The position numbers and the translations under genes are program-made. The notes below the pieces were generated by a model. The model was not told the origin of the DNA and ran no database searches. It worked only from the letters and a program-made list of their open reading frames with translations. A stretch of DNA of 64,000 nucleotides from Chitinophaga niabensis (GTDB taxonomy: Bacteria > Bacteroidota > Bacteroidia > Chitinophagales > Chitinophagaceae): NCBI RefSeq assembly GCF_039545795.1, contig NZ_CP154260.1:5833001-5897000 (forward strand), written 5' to 3'. Below are positions 1 to 9,270 of the stretch, piece after piece (the first letter of the stretch is position 1; each line of letters opens with the position of its first letter).

Positions 1-288
1 ACTGCTTTTGGCCAGCTCTTCCGCCTGGTGAATATCTTTACCGGAACGGGCTGTATGTACATCTACTTCCTGGAGCAGCACAATATCCGGGTTTACATCG
101 CTGATCACCTTTGCAATAGCGGGAATATCTTTCTTGCCTTTTACAGAAGGCGGATTGGCCACATGGATGTTGTAGCAAAGAACATTGATGGGGCTTGTTT
201 TAGCACTGGTTACAGTTTTCCCGGCGGAGCAGGCGCCCAGGATTATGACCATCAATAATGCAAGATGGAAGCGGCTTAATTCATACAT
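1..288 (-). CDS. Endonuclease/exonuclease/phosphatase family lipoprotein (N-terminal part, runs off window)
   Basis: The reverse complement encodes 96 residues from an ATG at 288-286 with no stop before the window edge. Residues 9-20 form a hydrophobic signal ending in the lipobox LGAC (Cys20), so the protein is probably an outer-membrane or periplasmic lipoprotein. Motifs NVLCYNIH and PDIVLLQEVD match the first two conserved blocks of the EEP (DNase I-like) fold; the Asn and Glu would bind the catalytic metal. The substrate (sugar phosphate, lipid or nucleic acid) cannot be told from this part. A hairpin at 306-345 separates it from the next gene upstream. Confidence 0.8.
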   Translation of the reverse strand, partial: MYELSRFHLALLMVIILGACSAGKTVTSAKTSPINVLCYNIHVANPPSVKGKKDIPAIAKVISDVNPDIVLLQEVDVHTARSGKDIHQAEELAKSS

Positions 289-305
289 ACCCTAAAAAAA
301 CGAAA

Positions 306-345
306 AACAATTTAGCTGTGCAATGGTAAGCACCGCTAAATTGTT
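306..345 (-). terminator. Hairpin terminator downstream of the ctp/small-gene unit
   Basis: Perfect 11-bp arms AACAATTTAGC / GCTAAATTGTT enclose a second GTGC/GCAC stem across one mismatch. On the minus strand the hairpin is followed by T runs, as expected of an intrinsic terminator for the gene ending at 433. It lies only 17 bases before the start at 288, so it could also act as a leader structure of that gene. Confidence 0.6.
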
Positions 346-432
346 AATATTTTTCTGCAATGGGTTGCATTCATGAATAAGTACTGACACTTATTCAAAA
401 AATATAAAAGTGTTAAAGGCTACAAGTTAAAG

Positions 433-696
433 TTATTCGTCCTTTTTCCTGGGGGTTATATTATAAAACTTCAATTGATACTCCATTTTTCCCCATAAAT
501 ATTCATACGCTTCTGCATCACAATCAAAGGTTCTATAGTCATGCCTTTCTCCCTTCTCATCCAAATAAAAAAATTCCCACTTAGAATAGTTCTTGTATAA
601 AATGCAGGCATCCGGTTTTAAGCCCTCGTCTAATGAGTACCAATATTCTGGGATATTATTCCAATATAGTTTATCCTTTAATTCAAAGTAATCCAT
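433..696 (-). CDS. Hypothetical protein, 87 aa, AT-rich
   Basis: I do not recognise this family. The ATG at 696-694 is one base after the stop codon of the upstream protease gene (698-700), so the two are probably co-transcribed and translationally coupled. A longer frame opening upstream would overlap the protease, so the internal Met was chosen. The protein is rich in Tyr, Trp and Phe (WYSLDEG, KWEFFYLDEKGE, AYEYLWGKMEYQ), with no signal peptide or membrane segment; it is probably a small cytosolic protein. Its base composition is visibly more AT-rich than its neighbours, which may point to a recent arrival. Confidence 0.6.
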   Translation of the reverse strand: MDYFELKDKLYWNNIPEYWYSLDEGLKPDACILYKNYSKWEFFYLDEKGERHDYRTFDCDAEAYEYLWGKMEYQLKFYNITPRKKDE

Positions 697-697
697 C

Positions 698-2356
698 CTA
701 ATTCTTCTTCTGCAACAAAGCCTGGTACTTTGCCGGAGCATGCAACAAACTCACTGCCTCATCCACATCCTTATCCCAGCTCAAACCCTTTTCTATCCTG
801 CCCAGCTGCGGATAGTAACGGTTCATGATCTCTTCTTCCAGCAGTTGGCGGATCTCTGTTTTATTCTTCAGCATATCCTGCTTTTTATCGTGCTTCATTT
901 TCTGCTGCAGGGCATCAAACTCTTTAGATAAGCCGTCATAATATTTCTCGCGTTCTGCAGTAGTGCGGAAACTTTCTAATGCTTCCTCACTGCGGGTTTT
1001 ATAGCTGTAATCCTTCCCATCCAGGAACTTTTCAAAATCGCTGAACTCTGCATCTGTGAGTGAGAACTGAGATGCCGGTTTCACCTGTGGATGGGAATAA
1101 TAATAACGGGTAGCATAATCGAAGATGAACTGTTTGCGCAGTAAAGTAATGGCCACCTGGCTTAGTACCATGCTTTCTACTTTTGCATCCGGTTCAATTC
1201 CACCGCCATCTTTAACAGGCCTGCCACCTGCTGTTACAAAGGAACGGCGCAGGGAATCTGCTACATACACAGCTTCGCCATCTTCTGTTTTGTGGGAATA
1301 ATCGATGGCTTGTATGCAACGGCCACTGGGTGTGTAATAACGTGCAGTGGTCACTTTCAGTTTTGCATTATAAGGCAGCGGGCGTGTAGTTTGTACCAGT
1401 CCTTTTCCATAAGATCGCTGGCCTACTACTACACCACGGTCCAGGTCCTGCACGGCACCTGCCACAATTTCTGCGGCGGATGCAGATGTACGGCTGGTCA
1501 GTACTACCAACGGAACCTGTGCATCCACGGCAGCCTGGGAGGTTTTATATTCCCTGTCCCAGCTTTTCACTTTTCCTTTGGTGCTAACGATCAGTTGATT
1601 TTTATCGATGAAGATATTGGATAAGGTCACGGCTTCTTCCAGCAAACCACCGGGATTTCCGCGGAGGTCCAATATCAGTCCTTTCAGTTGTGGTTGCGAT
1701 TGTTTCAGTTTTTCAAATGCCTGTTGTACCTGCAGGCCACTGTTCTCTGTGAACTGGCTCATTTTAATATAGCCAATGTCGTTACGGATCACGCCGGAAT
1801 AACTCACAGGTTTCACATTGATATCATCACGGATGATCTTATAAGCTTTTTCCACTCCGGTGAGCGGATGGCGGAGTACGATATCCAAAGAAGTGCCGGG
1901 GTTGCCTTTCAGCATGAGGCTGATATCCTCCTGTTCCATGTTCTTTGCGCTTTTGCCATTGAGGGAAACAATGATGTCTCCTGCTTTCACGCCGGCTTTG
2001 GCCATAGGGCTTCCTTCATATACATCCGTAATGGAGGTCCATTCTCCTTCTGTATAAATGGAAGTACCCACCCCGCCGTATTTACCGGTAGCCATAAAAC
2101 GCAATTCATCCAGTTCCTCTTCCGGCACAAAATCCGTGAAGGGGTCTGTTTCTTCCAGCATGGCTTCAATGCCTTTATGCATGAGCTTTTCAGGTGGAAG
2201 GTCTTCCACATAGTACGTATTCAGCTCACGGTAGAACGCTGCAAAAATGTCCAGGTTCTTGGCAATGAGAAAGTATTTATCGCTGGTACGGAAAGCTACT
2301 AATACAAGGCAGAGGCCCAGTAAGGAGAACAGTATCAGTTTTTTGGATATCCGCAT
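698..2356 (-). CDS. S41 family C-terminal processing peptidase
   Basis: 552 residues. An N-terminal hydrophobic segment (about 5-23) anchors or exports the protein. A PDZ domain follows (about 90-170, with GSPMAKAGVKAGDIIVSLNGK), then the S41 catalytic core. The nucleophile is probably Ser293 in SRTSASAAE and the general base Lys318 in RSYGKGLVQ; the spacing of 25 equals that of D1 processing protease. The LRGNPGG block at about 231 is also typical. The C-terminal 170 residues are charged and probably helical. Family members cleave C-terminal tails of envelope proteins in the periplasm. The target is unknown. It is followed directly by the small gene at 433-696. Confidence 0.93.
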   Translation of the reverse strand: MRISKKLILFSLLGLCLVLVAFRTSDKYFLIAKNLDIFAAFYRELNTYYVEDLPPEKLMHKGIEAMLEETDPFTDFVPEEELDELRFMATGKYGGVGTSIYTEGEWTSITDVYEGSPMAKAGVKAGDIIVSLNGKSAKNMEQEDISLMLKGNPGTSLDIVLRHPLTGVEKAYKIIRDDINVKPVSYSGVIRNDIGYIKMSQFTENSGLQVQQAFEKLKQSQPQLKGLILDLRGNPGGLLEEAVTLSNIFIDKNQLIVSTKGKVKSWDREYKTSQAAVDAQVPLVVLTSRTSASAAEIVAGAVQDLDRGVVVGQRSYGKGLVQTTRPLPYNAKLKVTTARYYTPSGRCIQAIDYSHKTEDGEAVYVADSLRRSFVTAGGRPVKDGGGIEPDAKVESMVLSQVAITLLRKQFIFDYATRYYYSHPQVKPASQFSLTDAEFSDFEKFLDGKDYSYKTRSEEALESFRTTAEREKYYDGLSKEFDALQQKMKHDKKQDMLKNKTEIRQLLEEEIMNRYYPQLGRIEKGLSWDKDVDEAVSLLHAPAKYQALLQKKN

Positions 2357-2410
2357 ACGGAAAATTTGAAAAGGTTTTTAAAAATACAGGCGCTGCGACC
2401 CGAAACAAAT

Positions 2411-2641
2411 TCAGGGCACGGGATCATAACCATGGCCTCCCCAGGGATGGCAACTCAGGATACGTTTGATAGTCAGCCAGCCCCCCTTGAAGATCCCATG
2501 TTTCTTAAAGGCCTCCAGGCCATAATGGGAGCAACTTGGTGTATACCGGCAACGGGCGCCTAAGAATGGACTTATGCACCACTGGTATATTTTGATCAGT
2601 AATATAAATGGGAAACTTAATATAATTAGTAATTTCTTCAT
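2411..2641 (-). CDS. yidD: Membrane protein insertion efficiency factor YidD
   Basis: 76 residues, the usual length. An N-terminal amphipathic/hydrophobic helix (3-22) precedes the diagnostic core [19 protein letters not shown] and the closing [13 protein letters not shown]. YidD is a small membrane-associated protein thought to help YidC-dependent insertion of membrane proteins. It lies 11 bases downstream of rnpA, in the widespread order rpmH-rnpA-yidD, which supports the identification and one transcript from the rpmH promoter. Confidence 0.95.
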   Translation of the reverse strand: MKKLLIILSFPFILLIKIYQWCISPFLGARCRYTPSCSHYGLEAFKKHGIFKGGWLTIKRILSCHPWGGHGYDPVP

Positions 2642-2652
2642 CAGCCAACACC

Positions 2653-2988
2653 TCAGATGGATTTCTTCAATCTCTCTAAAATTACCGAAAATTTATCGCG
2701 AAGGGTAGGGAAATCAGCTATTTTTTTGTCTGTATAAATAAAAAAAACAGCCATTTGGGTGGATTTACCGGCAAGGGCATCATAGAGTCCCTGCTTTTGG
2801 AGACGGTAACATTCACGGCCCAACCGTTTAATACGGTTACGGTCTACGGCATGGGGGAATTTGCGGGACGATACACTAAAACCGGCCTGAACAGGATATT
2901 TATCCGAAGTGAGGGTAGCCGGCATGAAAATGACCCGATAGGGGAAAATAGAAAACGCTTTTCCTTTGCGAAAAAGCGTTTCAATCAT
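2653..2988 (-). CDS. rnpA: Ribonuclease P protein component
   Basis: 111 residues. RnpA binds the RNase P RNA and assists 5'-end maturation of pre-tRNAs. The central block [17 protein letters not shown] carries the conserved RNR motif, preceded by the FSVSSRKF strand. Length and basic character fit the family. It sits between rpmH and yidD. The RNase P RNA gene itself is not in this window. Confidence 0.95.
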   Translation of the reverse strand: MIETLFRKGKAFSIFPYRVIFMPATLTSDKYPVQAGFSVSSRKFPHAVDRNRIKRLGRECYRLQKQGLYDALAGKSTQMAVFFIYTDKKIADFPTLRDKFSVILERLKKSI

Positions 2989-3058
2989 TTTCCTGCTTTT
3001 TAACTTCTCCTCCTTGTTAAAAGAATAAGTTTTTATGGCAATATGAGTTGATGTCGGA

Positions 3059-3214
3059 TTATTTCAGCTTGCGCTCGTCAGAAACGGTCAGCTTCTTTCT
3101 GCCCTTCGCTCTGCGGGATGCCAATACTTTACGGCCGTTGGCAGTTTCCATTCTCTTTCTGAAACCGTGTACGCTCTTTCTGCGTCTGTTGTGCGGTTGA
3201 AAAGTACGTTTCAT
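3059..3214 (-). CDS. rpmH: 50S ribosomal protein L34
   Basis: 51 residues translated from the ATG at 3214-3212 to TAA at 3061-3059. The sequence opens [21 protein letters not shown], continues through the [18 protein letters not shown] block and ends VSDERKLK, all characteristic of L34. It is a small basic protein of the large ribosomal subunit. It heads the rpmH-rnpA-yidD unit. A consensus -7 box lies at 3307-3314, leaving a leader of roughly 90 nt with short GC-rich inverted repeats. Confidence 0.97.
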   Translation of the reverse strand: MKRTFQPHNRRRKSVHGFRKRMETANGRKVLASRRAKGRKKLTVSDERKLK

Positions 3215-3306
3215 CTTGTTTTTTAATTTTCCTTTATACTTAAAACTTGTTACCCATCCCGTCTTTCAGGCGGGCGACTGTGATCAGCCCCGTTTAAAAC
3301 GGAAGG

Positions 3307-3314
3307 CAAAGGTA
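3307..3314 (-). promoter_or_regulatory. TAnnTTTG -7 box for rpmH-rnpA-yidD
   Basis: Minus-strand TACCTTTG, a full match to the Bacteroidota primary-sigma -7 consensus. No clear TTG -33 element at 19-20 bases upstream. Confidence 0.55.
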
Positions 3315-3484
3315 GGGTAAAATATTTAAAATGAAAAGCCTAAGCCAAGATTTCTGAAAAATGCTTACTGATAGTATTTTACCAGCACCCTGACCCTAAA
3401 ACCTTGATCATTCCTTTATCACGTGTTCGCCACGTGTTTTACTAAGGTTTGCTTGCACGCCTAAGGTAAAATAATATAAAAAGA

Positions 3485-3510
3485 AAGGCTAACCCATACG
3501 GGTCAGCCTT
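3485..3510 (-). terminator. Terminator after the ompH pair
   Basis: AAGGCT-A-ACCC / GGGT-C-AGCCTT stem with loop ATAC and one mismatch, followed on the minus strand by a T-rich tract. It lies 24 bases beyond the stop of the gene at 3534. Between it and the rpmH promoter (3315-3484) I see nothing else. Confidence 0.7.
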
Positions 3511-3533
3511 CCAAAATAACCTGAGATCCGGCC

Positions 3534-4070
3534 TTATTTAGCAGCTGGAGCAGCTGGTGTGTTAGGAACACCCAGTTTAGTCTTCACAGAAGCCAGGATA
3601 TCGTCTCCTGCAGGAGAAACGAGCAAAGAACCGCTGGAGCTGTCAATTACATAAGCGTAACCTTTTTCTTTAGCTACATCTTCGATCGCTTTACGGGCTT
3701 TGTCATATACTGGTTTCAGTAATTCGTTCTGTTTTGCGCCGATCTTCTCACGAGCGAGGGTTTCGTACTCCTGGATGCGTTTTTGTGCGTCCTGGATCTC
3801 TTTTACCTTCACTTGTTTCATTGTTTCACTATCGGTAGCGGATGATTTGTCGAAATCAGCCATTTTTTTATTGTATTCAGCCACCAAACCACCGCTTTCT
3901 TTCTCCAGTCCGGCTGCAAATGTTTCAATATCTGCTTGTGCTTTTTTAGTTTCTGGCATGCTCTCAATCAATGCTTGGGCGTTGATATGCGCGATTTTGG
4001 CTTGTGCGCTGGCCTTCACACTGAATAATCCGGTGAATGCAACAAAGGCAATAATTACATACTTCTTCAT
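3534..4070 (-). CDS. OmpH/Skp family periplasmic chaperone
   Basis: 178 residues. Signal peptide 1-23 with cleavage after ASA/AQA. The Skp-like body has a short beta strand AKIAHINAQALIESMPE, a long charged helical hairpin (about 45-130) and the closing strand GYAYVIDSSSGSLLVSPAGDDI. Skp-type chaperones hold unfolded outer-membrane proteins for the BAM complex. A short Ala/Pro tail (TPAAPAAK) ends the protein. It is the last gene of the bamA cluster and a tandem paralogue of the next gene upstream. Confidence 0.92.
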   Translation of the reverse strand: MKKYVIIAFVAFTGLFSVKASAQAKIAHINAQALIESMPETKKAQADIETFAAGLEKESGGLVAEYNKKMADFDKSSATDSETMKQVKVKEIQDAQKRIQEYETLAREKIGAKQNELLKPVYDKARKAIEDVAKEKGYAYVIDSSSGSLLVSPAGDDILASVKTKLGVPNTPAAPAAK

Positions 4071-4130
4071 GATGTTGTTGTCTTGTGTTTAAAAGAAATT
4101 TAAAAAGTTATAGGTAAAGATGGTAAAGGA

Positions 4131-4646
4131 TTATTTTTTCACCCCCAGTGCACGAAGGATCTCCTCGCTTTTATCCAGTTTAGGATCGGAAAATATAACG
4201 GTAACACCGCCTGATTTGTCCAGCACAAAGTCGTACATCCTGCTGGCAGCCAGCTTTTGTACAGCATTGTAGATCTTATCCTGAATTGGTTTTACGAGTT
4301 CTTCTCTTTTCTTAAACAGATCGCCTTCGTAGCCGAAACGTTTCTTTTGTAAGTCTTTAGCATCTTTCTCCCGGGCTATGATCTCATCCTCTCTTTTACG
4401 CTTTAAATCCTCTGTAAGCATTACCTGTTCTGCCTGGTACGATTTATACATCTTATCCACTTCCTGGAATTTGGCATCTATTTCTTTCTGCCACTGATCA
4501 GCTACACCATCCAGTTTCTTCTGTGCTTCCTTGTAATCCGGAATACTTTCCAGGATGTATTTTGTATCGATCACACAATATTTCTGCGCCGCGGCACCAA
4601 ATATAGTTCCTAATACTAAAGCCGTAGTGATGAATAATCTTTTCAT
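4131..4646 (-). CDS. OmpH/Skp family periplasmic chaperone (paralogue)
   Basis: 171 residues with a signal peptide (about 1-20, GAAAQ cleavage). The OmpH domain opens KYCVIDTKYILESIPDYKEAQKKLD, has a coiled-coil middle rich in Lys and Glu, and closes MYDFVLDKSGGVTVIFSDPKLDKS. It lies 77 bases after bamA and 60 bases before the second ompH. Tandem ompH genes after bamA are common in Bacteroidota; the two copies may differ in client range, which is inference. Confidence 0.92.
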   Translation of the reverse strand: MKRLFITTALVLGTIFGAAAQKYCVIDTKYILESIPDYKEAQKKLDGVADQWQKEIDAKFQEVDKMYKSYQAEQVMLTEDLKRKREDEIIAREKDAKDLQKKRFGYEGDLFKKREELVKPIQDKIYNAVQKLAASRMYDFVLDKSGGVTVIFSDPKLDKSEEILRALGVKK

Positions 4647-4723
4647 GAGAAAAAAGGTTTATTAGTCTTATTGCTATCTAACGTACGTTCAACGCACAAG
4701 TTTTGCAATATATAATAAATATT

Positions 4724-7471
4724 TTATTCCGGTTCAAAGCCTAACATGAAGGTAAATTTAGCAGCATCCTTCATACCGCCTCCGGGCCTTAATCTATCCA
4801 AACCTATGCCATAGTCAAATCCAAGCAATCCGAACATGGGGAGATAGAACCTTGCACCCACGCCCACAGAGCGTCTCAGGCGGAAAGGATCATATTCCTT
4901 GAAGTCCCGGTAACCATTCGCCGCTTCCATGAAAATGAGACCGAAAATGGTGGAACTTGGGTTCAGACTGAAGGGATAACGCAATTCCACTACATATTTA
5001 TTAAACATGGTAAAGCCTGAATAGCCAGCAGGTGGTGCAGTACTTTCCGGATTTAATTTAGGATTGGAGGTATAATAAACCGGGTAACCACGTTGGGAGA
5101 TGATGTCCCTGTCGTATACCGCAAAGTTGCTCAAACCATCGCCACCCAGCTCAAAGCGGCCGAACGGAGATAAGGTGGTACGGTTATTATACTTACCCAG
5201 GTAACCGAATTTAGCGGCTACTTTCAGTACCAGTGATTTATTGTCAGCACCACGTGGACGGCTCAATGGAACATACCATTCAGCATTCATACGATACTTC
5301 TGATATTCAATGAATTTGAACTGGTCCTTGATAGGTTCTTTGGTGTAATCCTTATCAGGATTGAACAAAGAATATGGCGGTGTGAACTGGCCAAAGATCA
5401 TGAAGCTGGAACCACTGCGCGGGAAGATCTGCTGATCCACGGAAGAACGCGCTAAAGTGAGGCGGAAGCTTAAGTTATTGGATACACCATTATCAAATCC
5501 TTCCAGGCCAAAATAGTTAAAGTCCTTCAGTTTATAACGCTGATAGTTCACAGAGTACATCAGGGAGAACCAGTCATCCGGCCATTTCAATTGTTTACCC
5601 AAAGAAACGGATCCGCCCACAACCCTGAAATATGCACCAGGATTGCTTACCGGCTGATTGTAATATTCTGCGAAGGCATTCGGGTTCTGGTAAGTGCTGT
5701 AGAAGCTCACGGAGAATGGATTCCGTTTTTTACCGCCCAGCCAGGGTTCTGTAAAGGAGAAGTTGTAAGAACGGTATGCTTTACCATTGGAAGAGATCCG
5801 CACACTCAGTTTCTGGCCATCACCACTTGGTAATGGGTCCCATGTTTCTTTCTTGAAAATGTTACGTAAGGAGAAGTTGTTGAACGTTACCCCCAGGGTA
5901 CCGGTCAAACCGATGTAACCACCCCAGCCCGCGGAAAGTTCCAACTGGTCGTTGGCTCTTTCTTCCACTTTATAATCAATGTCCACTGTACCTTCCTGCA
6001 TGTTGGGAACAGGGTTGATACCAATTGTTTCAGGGTTGAAGAAGCCGAGCTGTGAAATTTCACGTTGAGAACGGATCAGGTTCTGGCGGCTGAATTTATC
6101 ACCGGGCAGTGTACGCAATTCACGGCGTACCACGTGCTCATTTGTTTTTTCGTTACCTGCAATGCGGATGTCTTTGATCGTAGCCTGCGGGCCTTCCTGC
6201 AAACGGATCTCGTAATCGATAGTGTCCTCACGGATACCCACCTCTACCGGATCTGCCTGGAAGAACAGGTAACCATCGTCCATATACAAACTTCCGATGT
6301 CTCCGCCTTCAGGACCGGGAGGGTTTCCCAAACGTTTACCTAACAGTTCCAGGTTGTACACATCTCCTTTGCGGATCCCTAAACCACGGGAAAGCACGGT
6401 ATCACTGTAAACAGTGTTACCTCTCCAGGTGATGTTACCAAAATAATATTTTTTACCTTCTTCCAGTTCCACTTCGATATTGAGGTTGCCTTTCAGGGAA
6501 GGATAGGTAGTATCCCTGAGGATCTGCGCATCGCGGTGACCTTTGGAGTTATAGAAAGCGATCAGTTTTTCTTTGTCGTCTGCATACTTCGTTTCGTTGA
6601 ACTTGGCAGAAGAGAAAAGTTTGAAACGGAAGTAAGGGTCCAGTTGTGCAAGGGAACGGGTAGCAGAAAGAAAACCCATTTCTTTCCAGTAGTTGGAAGA
6701 CTTCACCATACTGTCTGACCATTGATTGGCCATATCAGGGTACAAAGTGAAACGGCTGGTTTCCTTTGTGCCTTTCATTTTCTTTTTCAGTGTAGCGTCT
6801 GCAAAACTGTAGTTACCTACAAGGTTGATGTCGTTCACTTTTACTTTCTTACCCTTATCGATATGAAAGATCACCGTAGCCGAGTTGATGGCTGGTGGCG
6901 GATCTTTTCTTTCTTCCATGCGGGTGGTTACATTACGGAAACCTTTTTCCGCATAGAAGCGATGGATAACATTCACAGTGTTTTGCTGAAGTGCTTCCGT
7001 TACCACGCTTCCTTTACGGAGGCCGGCTTTGGTAGTGAGTTCATCAGCATCTCCTTTCTTTACACCTTTGAACTGAAAGTTGGACATACGGGCTTTTTCC
7101 ACCAGGGCTATTTCCAGCCACAGTTTATTGCCTTCTATTTTAGTAATGTAAATAGCAATGTTAGAAAACAGGCGTTGCCCCCAGAGGCTCTGGATGGCTT
7201 TAGCAAAATGGTCACCTGGCAGCACAACTTTATCTCCAACGGCAAGGCCGGAGAGAGAGAGCAGCAGGGTCTTATCGAGGAATTCAGTACCGGTTACGGC
7301 AATGTCGGCAATTTCAAATTGCTGTGGGTTACCCAGTGAAAAGGGATTTAATCCTTCCGTTGGTTTTTGTGCCGGTACGGGGATGGTATCCTTTTGCTGG
7401 GCGCGCACAGACATTCCCGCGCTGCAACATAAAACTACGGCCAGTAGGCTTTTAGGAAACAATTTCTTCAT
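4724..7471 (-). CDS. bamA: Outer membrane assembly factor BamA
   Basis: 915 residues, longer than the E. coli protein (about 810) as usual in Bacteroidota. A signal peptide (1-24, cleavage VRA/Q) is followed by a short Pro-rich linker, five POTRA-type repeats (about 50-480, for example FEIADIAVTGTEFLD and IKDIRIAGNEKTNEHVVRREL) and a C-terminal beta barrel. The conserved loop-6 Arg is in SQRGYPVYY, and the last strand ends FTFMLGFEPE. BamA folds and inserts outer-membrane barrels. Its first 20 bases overlap the 3' end of uppS. The downstream ompH pair supplies its chaperones. Confidence 0.96.
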   Translation of the reverse strand: MKKLFPKSLLAVVLCCSAGMSVRAQQKDTIPVPAQKPTEGLNPFSLGNPQQFEIADIAVTGTEFLDKTLLLSLSGLAVGDKVVLPGDHFAKAIQSLWGQRLFSNIAIYITKIEGNKLWLEIALVEKARMSNFQFKGVKKGDADELTTKAGLRKGSVVTEALQQNTVNVIHRFYAEKGFRNVTTRMEERKDPPPAINSATVIFHIDKGKKVKVNDINLVGNYSFADATLKKKMKGTKETSRFTLYPDMANQWSDSMVKSSNYWKEMGFLSATRSLAQLDPYFRFKLFSSAKFNETKYADDKEKLIAFYNSKGHRDAQILRDTTYPSLKGNLNIEVELEEGKKYYFGNITWRGNTVYSDTVLSRGLGIRKGDVYNLELLGKRLGNPPGPEGGDIGSLYMDDGYLFFQADPVEVGIREDTIDYEIRLQEGPQATIKDIRIAGNEKTNEHVVRRELRTLPGDKFSRQNLIRSQREISQLGFFNPETIGINPVPNMQEGTVDIDYKVEERANDQLELSAGWGGYIGLTGTLGVTFNNFSLRNIFKKETWDPLPSGDGQKLSVRISSNGKAYRSYNFSFTEPWLGGKKRNPFSVSFYSTYQNPNAFAEYYNQPVSNPGAYFRVVGGSVSLGKQLKWPDDWFSLMYSVNYQRYKLKDFNYFGLEGFDNGVSNNLSFRLTLARSSVDQQIFPRSGSSFMIFGQFTPPYSLFNPDKDYTKEPIKDQFKFIEYQKYRMNAEWYVPLSRPRGADNKSLVLKVAAKFGYLGKYNNRTTLSPFGRFELGGDGLSNFAVYDRDIISQRGYPVYYTSNPKLNPESTAPPAGYSGFTMFNKYVVELRYPFSLNPSSTIFGLIFMEAANGYRDFKEYDPFRLRRSVGVGARFYLPMFGLLGFDYGIGLDRLRPGGGMKDAAKFTFMLGFEPE

Positions 7472-8213
7472 TCTGCTGTATTTGTTCGCTTGTTTTGCCG
7501 AATCGACGTTCTCTGGTTTGATAATTTAAAATGGCTTCGTACAGATTCTCTTTGCGGAAATCGGGCCAGCGCGTATTCGTGAAATACAGTTCTGCGTAGG
7601 CCAGTTGATACAATAAGAAATTGCTTATACGGTGTTCGCCACTGGTTCGGATCATCAGTTCAGGATCCGGTAGTCCAGCAGTACATAGGTATTTTTCCCA
7701 AACATCAGGGGTAAGCTCGTCAGGATTTAGCTTCCCCGTCTGTGCATCCTTCGCAATGGCACGTGCGGCCTGCAGGATCTCCCACCTTGCGCTATAGCTC
7801 AACGCCATCACCAGGTTCAATCCACTGTTCGGAGCAGTGATGTCCATAGCTTCCTTTAACTCCCTTTGACAGTGAGCTGGCAGCATAGACATATCACCGA
7901 TCACGTGCAGGCGTATGTTATTTTTATTAAGTGTTTCCACCTCCTTACGGATAGTGGTAACGAGCAACTCCATGATGCCGTTCACTTCATACACCGGCCG
8001 ATCCCAGTTTTCGGTAGAAAAAGCGTATAAGGTAAGGTATTCTATGCCTAATTCAGCACAACCCTCCACAATATCCCGCACACTTTCCACTCCCTGATGA
8101 TGCCCGTAAAGTCGATCCTGCCCTCGTTCTTTGGCCCACCTCCCATTACCATCCATAATGATGGCGATGTGACGCGGCAATCGTTGCAGGTCTAGTTGAT
8201 CCTTCAAGCTCAT
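7452..8213 (-). CDS. uppS: Isoprenyl (undecaprenyl diphosphate) synthase
   Basis: 253 residues, standard length. HIAIIMDGNGRWAKERG carries the catalytic Asp21 that binds the allylic diphosphate. The C-terminal block MIRTSGEHRISNFLLYQLAYAELYF gives the second diphosphate-binding signature. The enzyme adds cis-isoprene units to farnesyl diphosphate to make the C55 lipid carrier for peptidoglycan. The last 20 bases overlap bamA, so the two are tightly coupled. A consensus -7 box at 8254-8261 shows the unit can start here, independently of the upstream genes. Confidence 0.95.
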   Translation of the reverse strand: MSLKDQLDLQRLPRHIAIIMDGNGRWAKERGQDRLYGHHQGVESVRDIVEGCAELGIEYLTLYAFSTENWDRPVYEVNGIMELLVTTIRKEVETLNKNNIRLHVIGDMSMLPAHCQRELKEAMDITAPNSGLNLVMALSYSARWEILQAARAIAKDAQTGKLNPDELTPDVWEKYLCTAGLPDPELMIRTSGEHRISNFLLYQLAYAELYFTNTRWPDFRKENLYEAILNYQTRERRFGKTSEQIQQNEEIVS

Positions 8214-8253
8214 GACTATTCAGGCGTGTTAAAACAGTTTTACTAAAAGTGTG

Positions 8254-8261
8254 CAAAGATA
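8254..8261 (-). promoter_or_regulatory. TAnnTTTG -7 box for uppS-bamA-ompH
   Basis: Minus-strand TATCTTTG, full consensus. Predicted leader about 35 nt. No TTG at the ideal distance; a TTTG lies about 26 bases upstream. Confidence 0.6.
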
Positions 8262-8346
8262 CAAAAATAACTTTATGCCCTTTCCTGCAAAGAGAAGGGG
8301 GCGGTTTTAACGTAGTTTTAACGGGAATGTTGGCTGGTAGCGCCTT

Positions 8347-9210
8347 TTAGAACTTACAGCGGTAACTGGTAAAGAGGATCCCTAATGTTAATTCAAGGGT
8401 AGCGAACTGATCCTTGTCCCGGCTGTTACCCCGCTGGCGCCCCCTTTCTCCGATCGGAGCACCCGTGGCTGTTGACCTGTCCTGCAAAATTGCCGCCAGG
8501 GTACTGCTGCCATCTGGTTTGGTAGGAAAAAGATCTATCCCGGCATAAGTAGTGCTCACATCGTCTATATAATCTGTTTGCGCAAAACGGAAAAGCACCT
8601 CCAAACCCAGGTTCAGCCTACGATTGAGGTTGTATTTCACCCCGCCGCCTATCAGGTAGGCATAAGAAAACAATTGGTAAGGTTTCCGGTCAGGGAAACG
8701 GGAACTGCCCTGGCCCTCTGTTTTCATGGGTTGCAGGAAATATTTCTGATTATTGTAATAAGCGTAAGGATTGAAATGGAAGGCAGAAGCTCCCAAAGTG
8801 AGGTAGGGCGAAAACCGGTATTCATCACTGCCCGGCTCAAAACGGAAGAAGTTAAAATCTCCCTGTACCGCCAGCTCATACACGTTGGTGTTAAAGCTCA
8901 GGTTCCGGCGGCGTTCAAATTCATTGGTATTATACACATCTGAAAACCCCAGCTGCATAGCGCGGAAATGCACGCGGGCGCCTACATAATCATTGAAATA
9001 CTTGCGGTAATAAATACCCACGGCAGCTTTCGTGGCCTTGATGGCAGCCCTGGTATTGAGGTCGCCAAAATAATGCGCCCCCCCAGCCGTGAAGCCCAGC
9101 TCCCCAACATAACTTTCTTCCTGCTGGGCCTTAGCCCCATTTATGAAAGCGGCAGCCGTCATAAAGACCGCTACCAGTAAAACCCTTGTGTGAATACGCG
9201 TGTGCAGCAT
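8347..9210 (-). CDS. DUF6089 family outer-membrane beta-barrel protein
   Basis: 287 residues with a signal peptide (about 1-28, cleavage AKA/Q). The mature part alternates hydrophobic and polar residues and has the opening VGELGFTAGGAHYFGDLN typical of DUF6089 proteins, which are predicted small outer-membrane barrels. KYFNDYVGARVHF and LGASAFHFNPYA are barrel-like strands. It ends LELTLGILFTSYRCKF. It lies between nadK and uppS, a conserved Bacteroidota neighbourhood. No biochemical function is known to me. Confidence 0.85.
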   Translation of the reverse strand: MLHTRIHTRVLLVAVFMTAAAFINGAKAQQEESYVGELGFTAGGAHYFGDLNTRAAIKATKAAVGIYYRKYFNDYVGARVHFRAMQLGFSDVYNTNEFERRRNLSFNTNVYELAVQGDFNFFRFEPGSDEYRFSPYLTLGASAFHFNPYAYYNNQKYFLQPMKTEGQGSSRFPDRKPYQLFSYAYLIGGGVKYNLNRRLNLGLEVLFRFAQTDYIDDVSTTYAGIDLFPTKPDGSSTLAAILQDRSTATGAPIGERGRQRGNSRDKDQFATLELTLGILFTSYRCKF

Positions 9211-9270
9211 AAATATCTGTAAGAACGTAAATTAAACGTTTTTCGTATGGTAAAAAAGGGTAATGAAGCG

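Noticed and set aside
2411..3533. Replication origin near rpmH-rnpA-yidD
   Set aside because: This order is often near oriC, but there is no dnaA or dnaN and no cluster of DnaA boxes.
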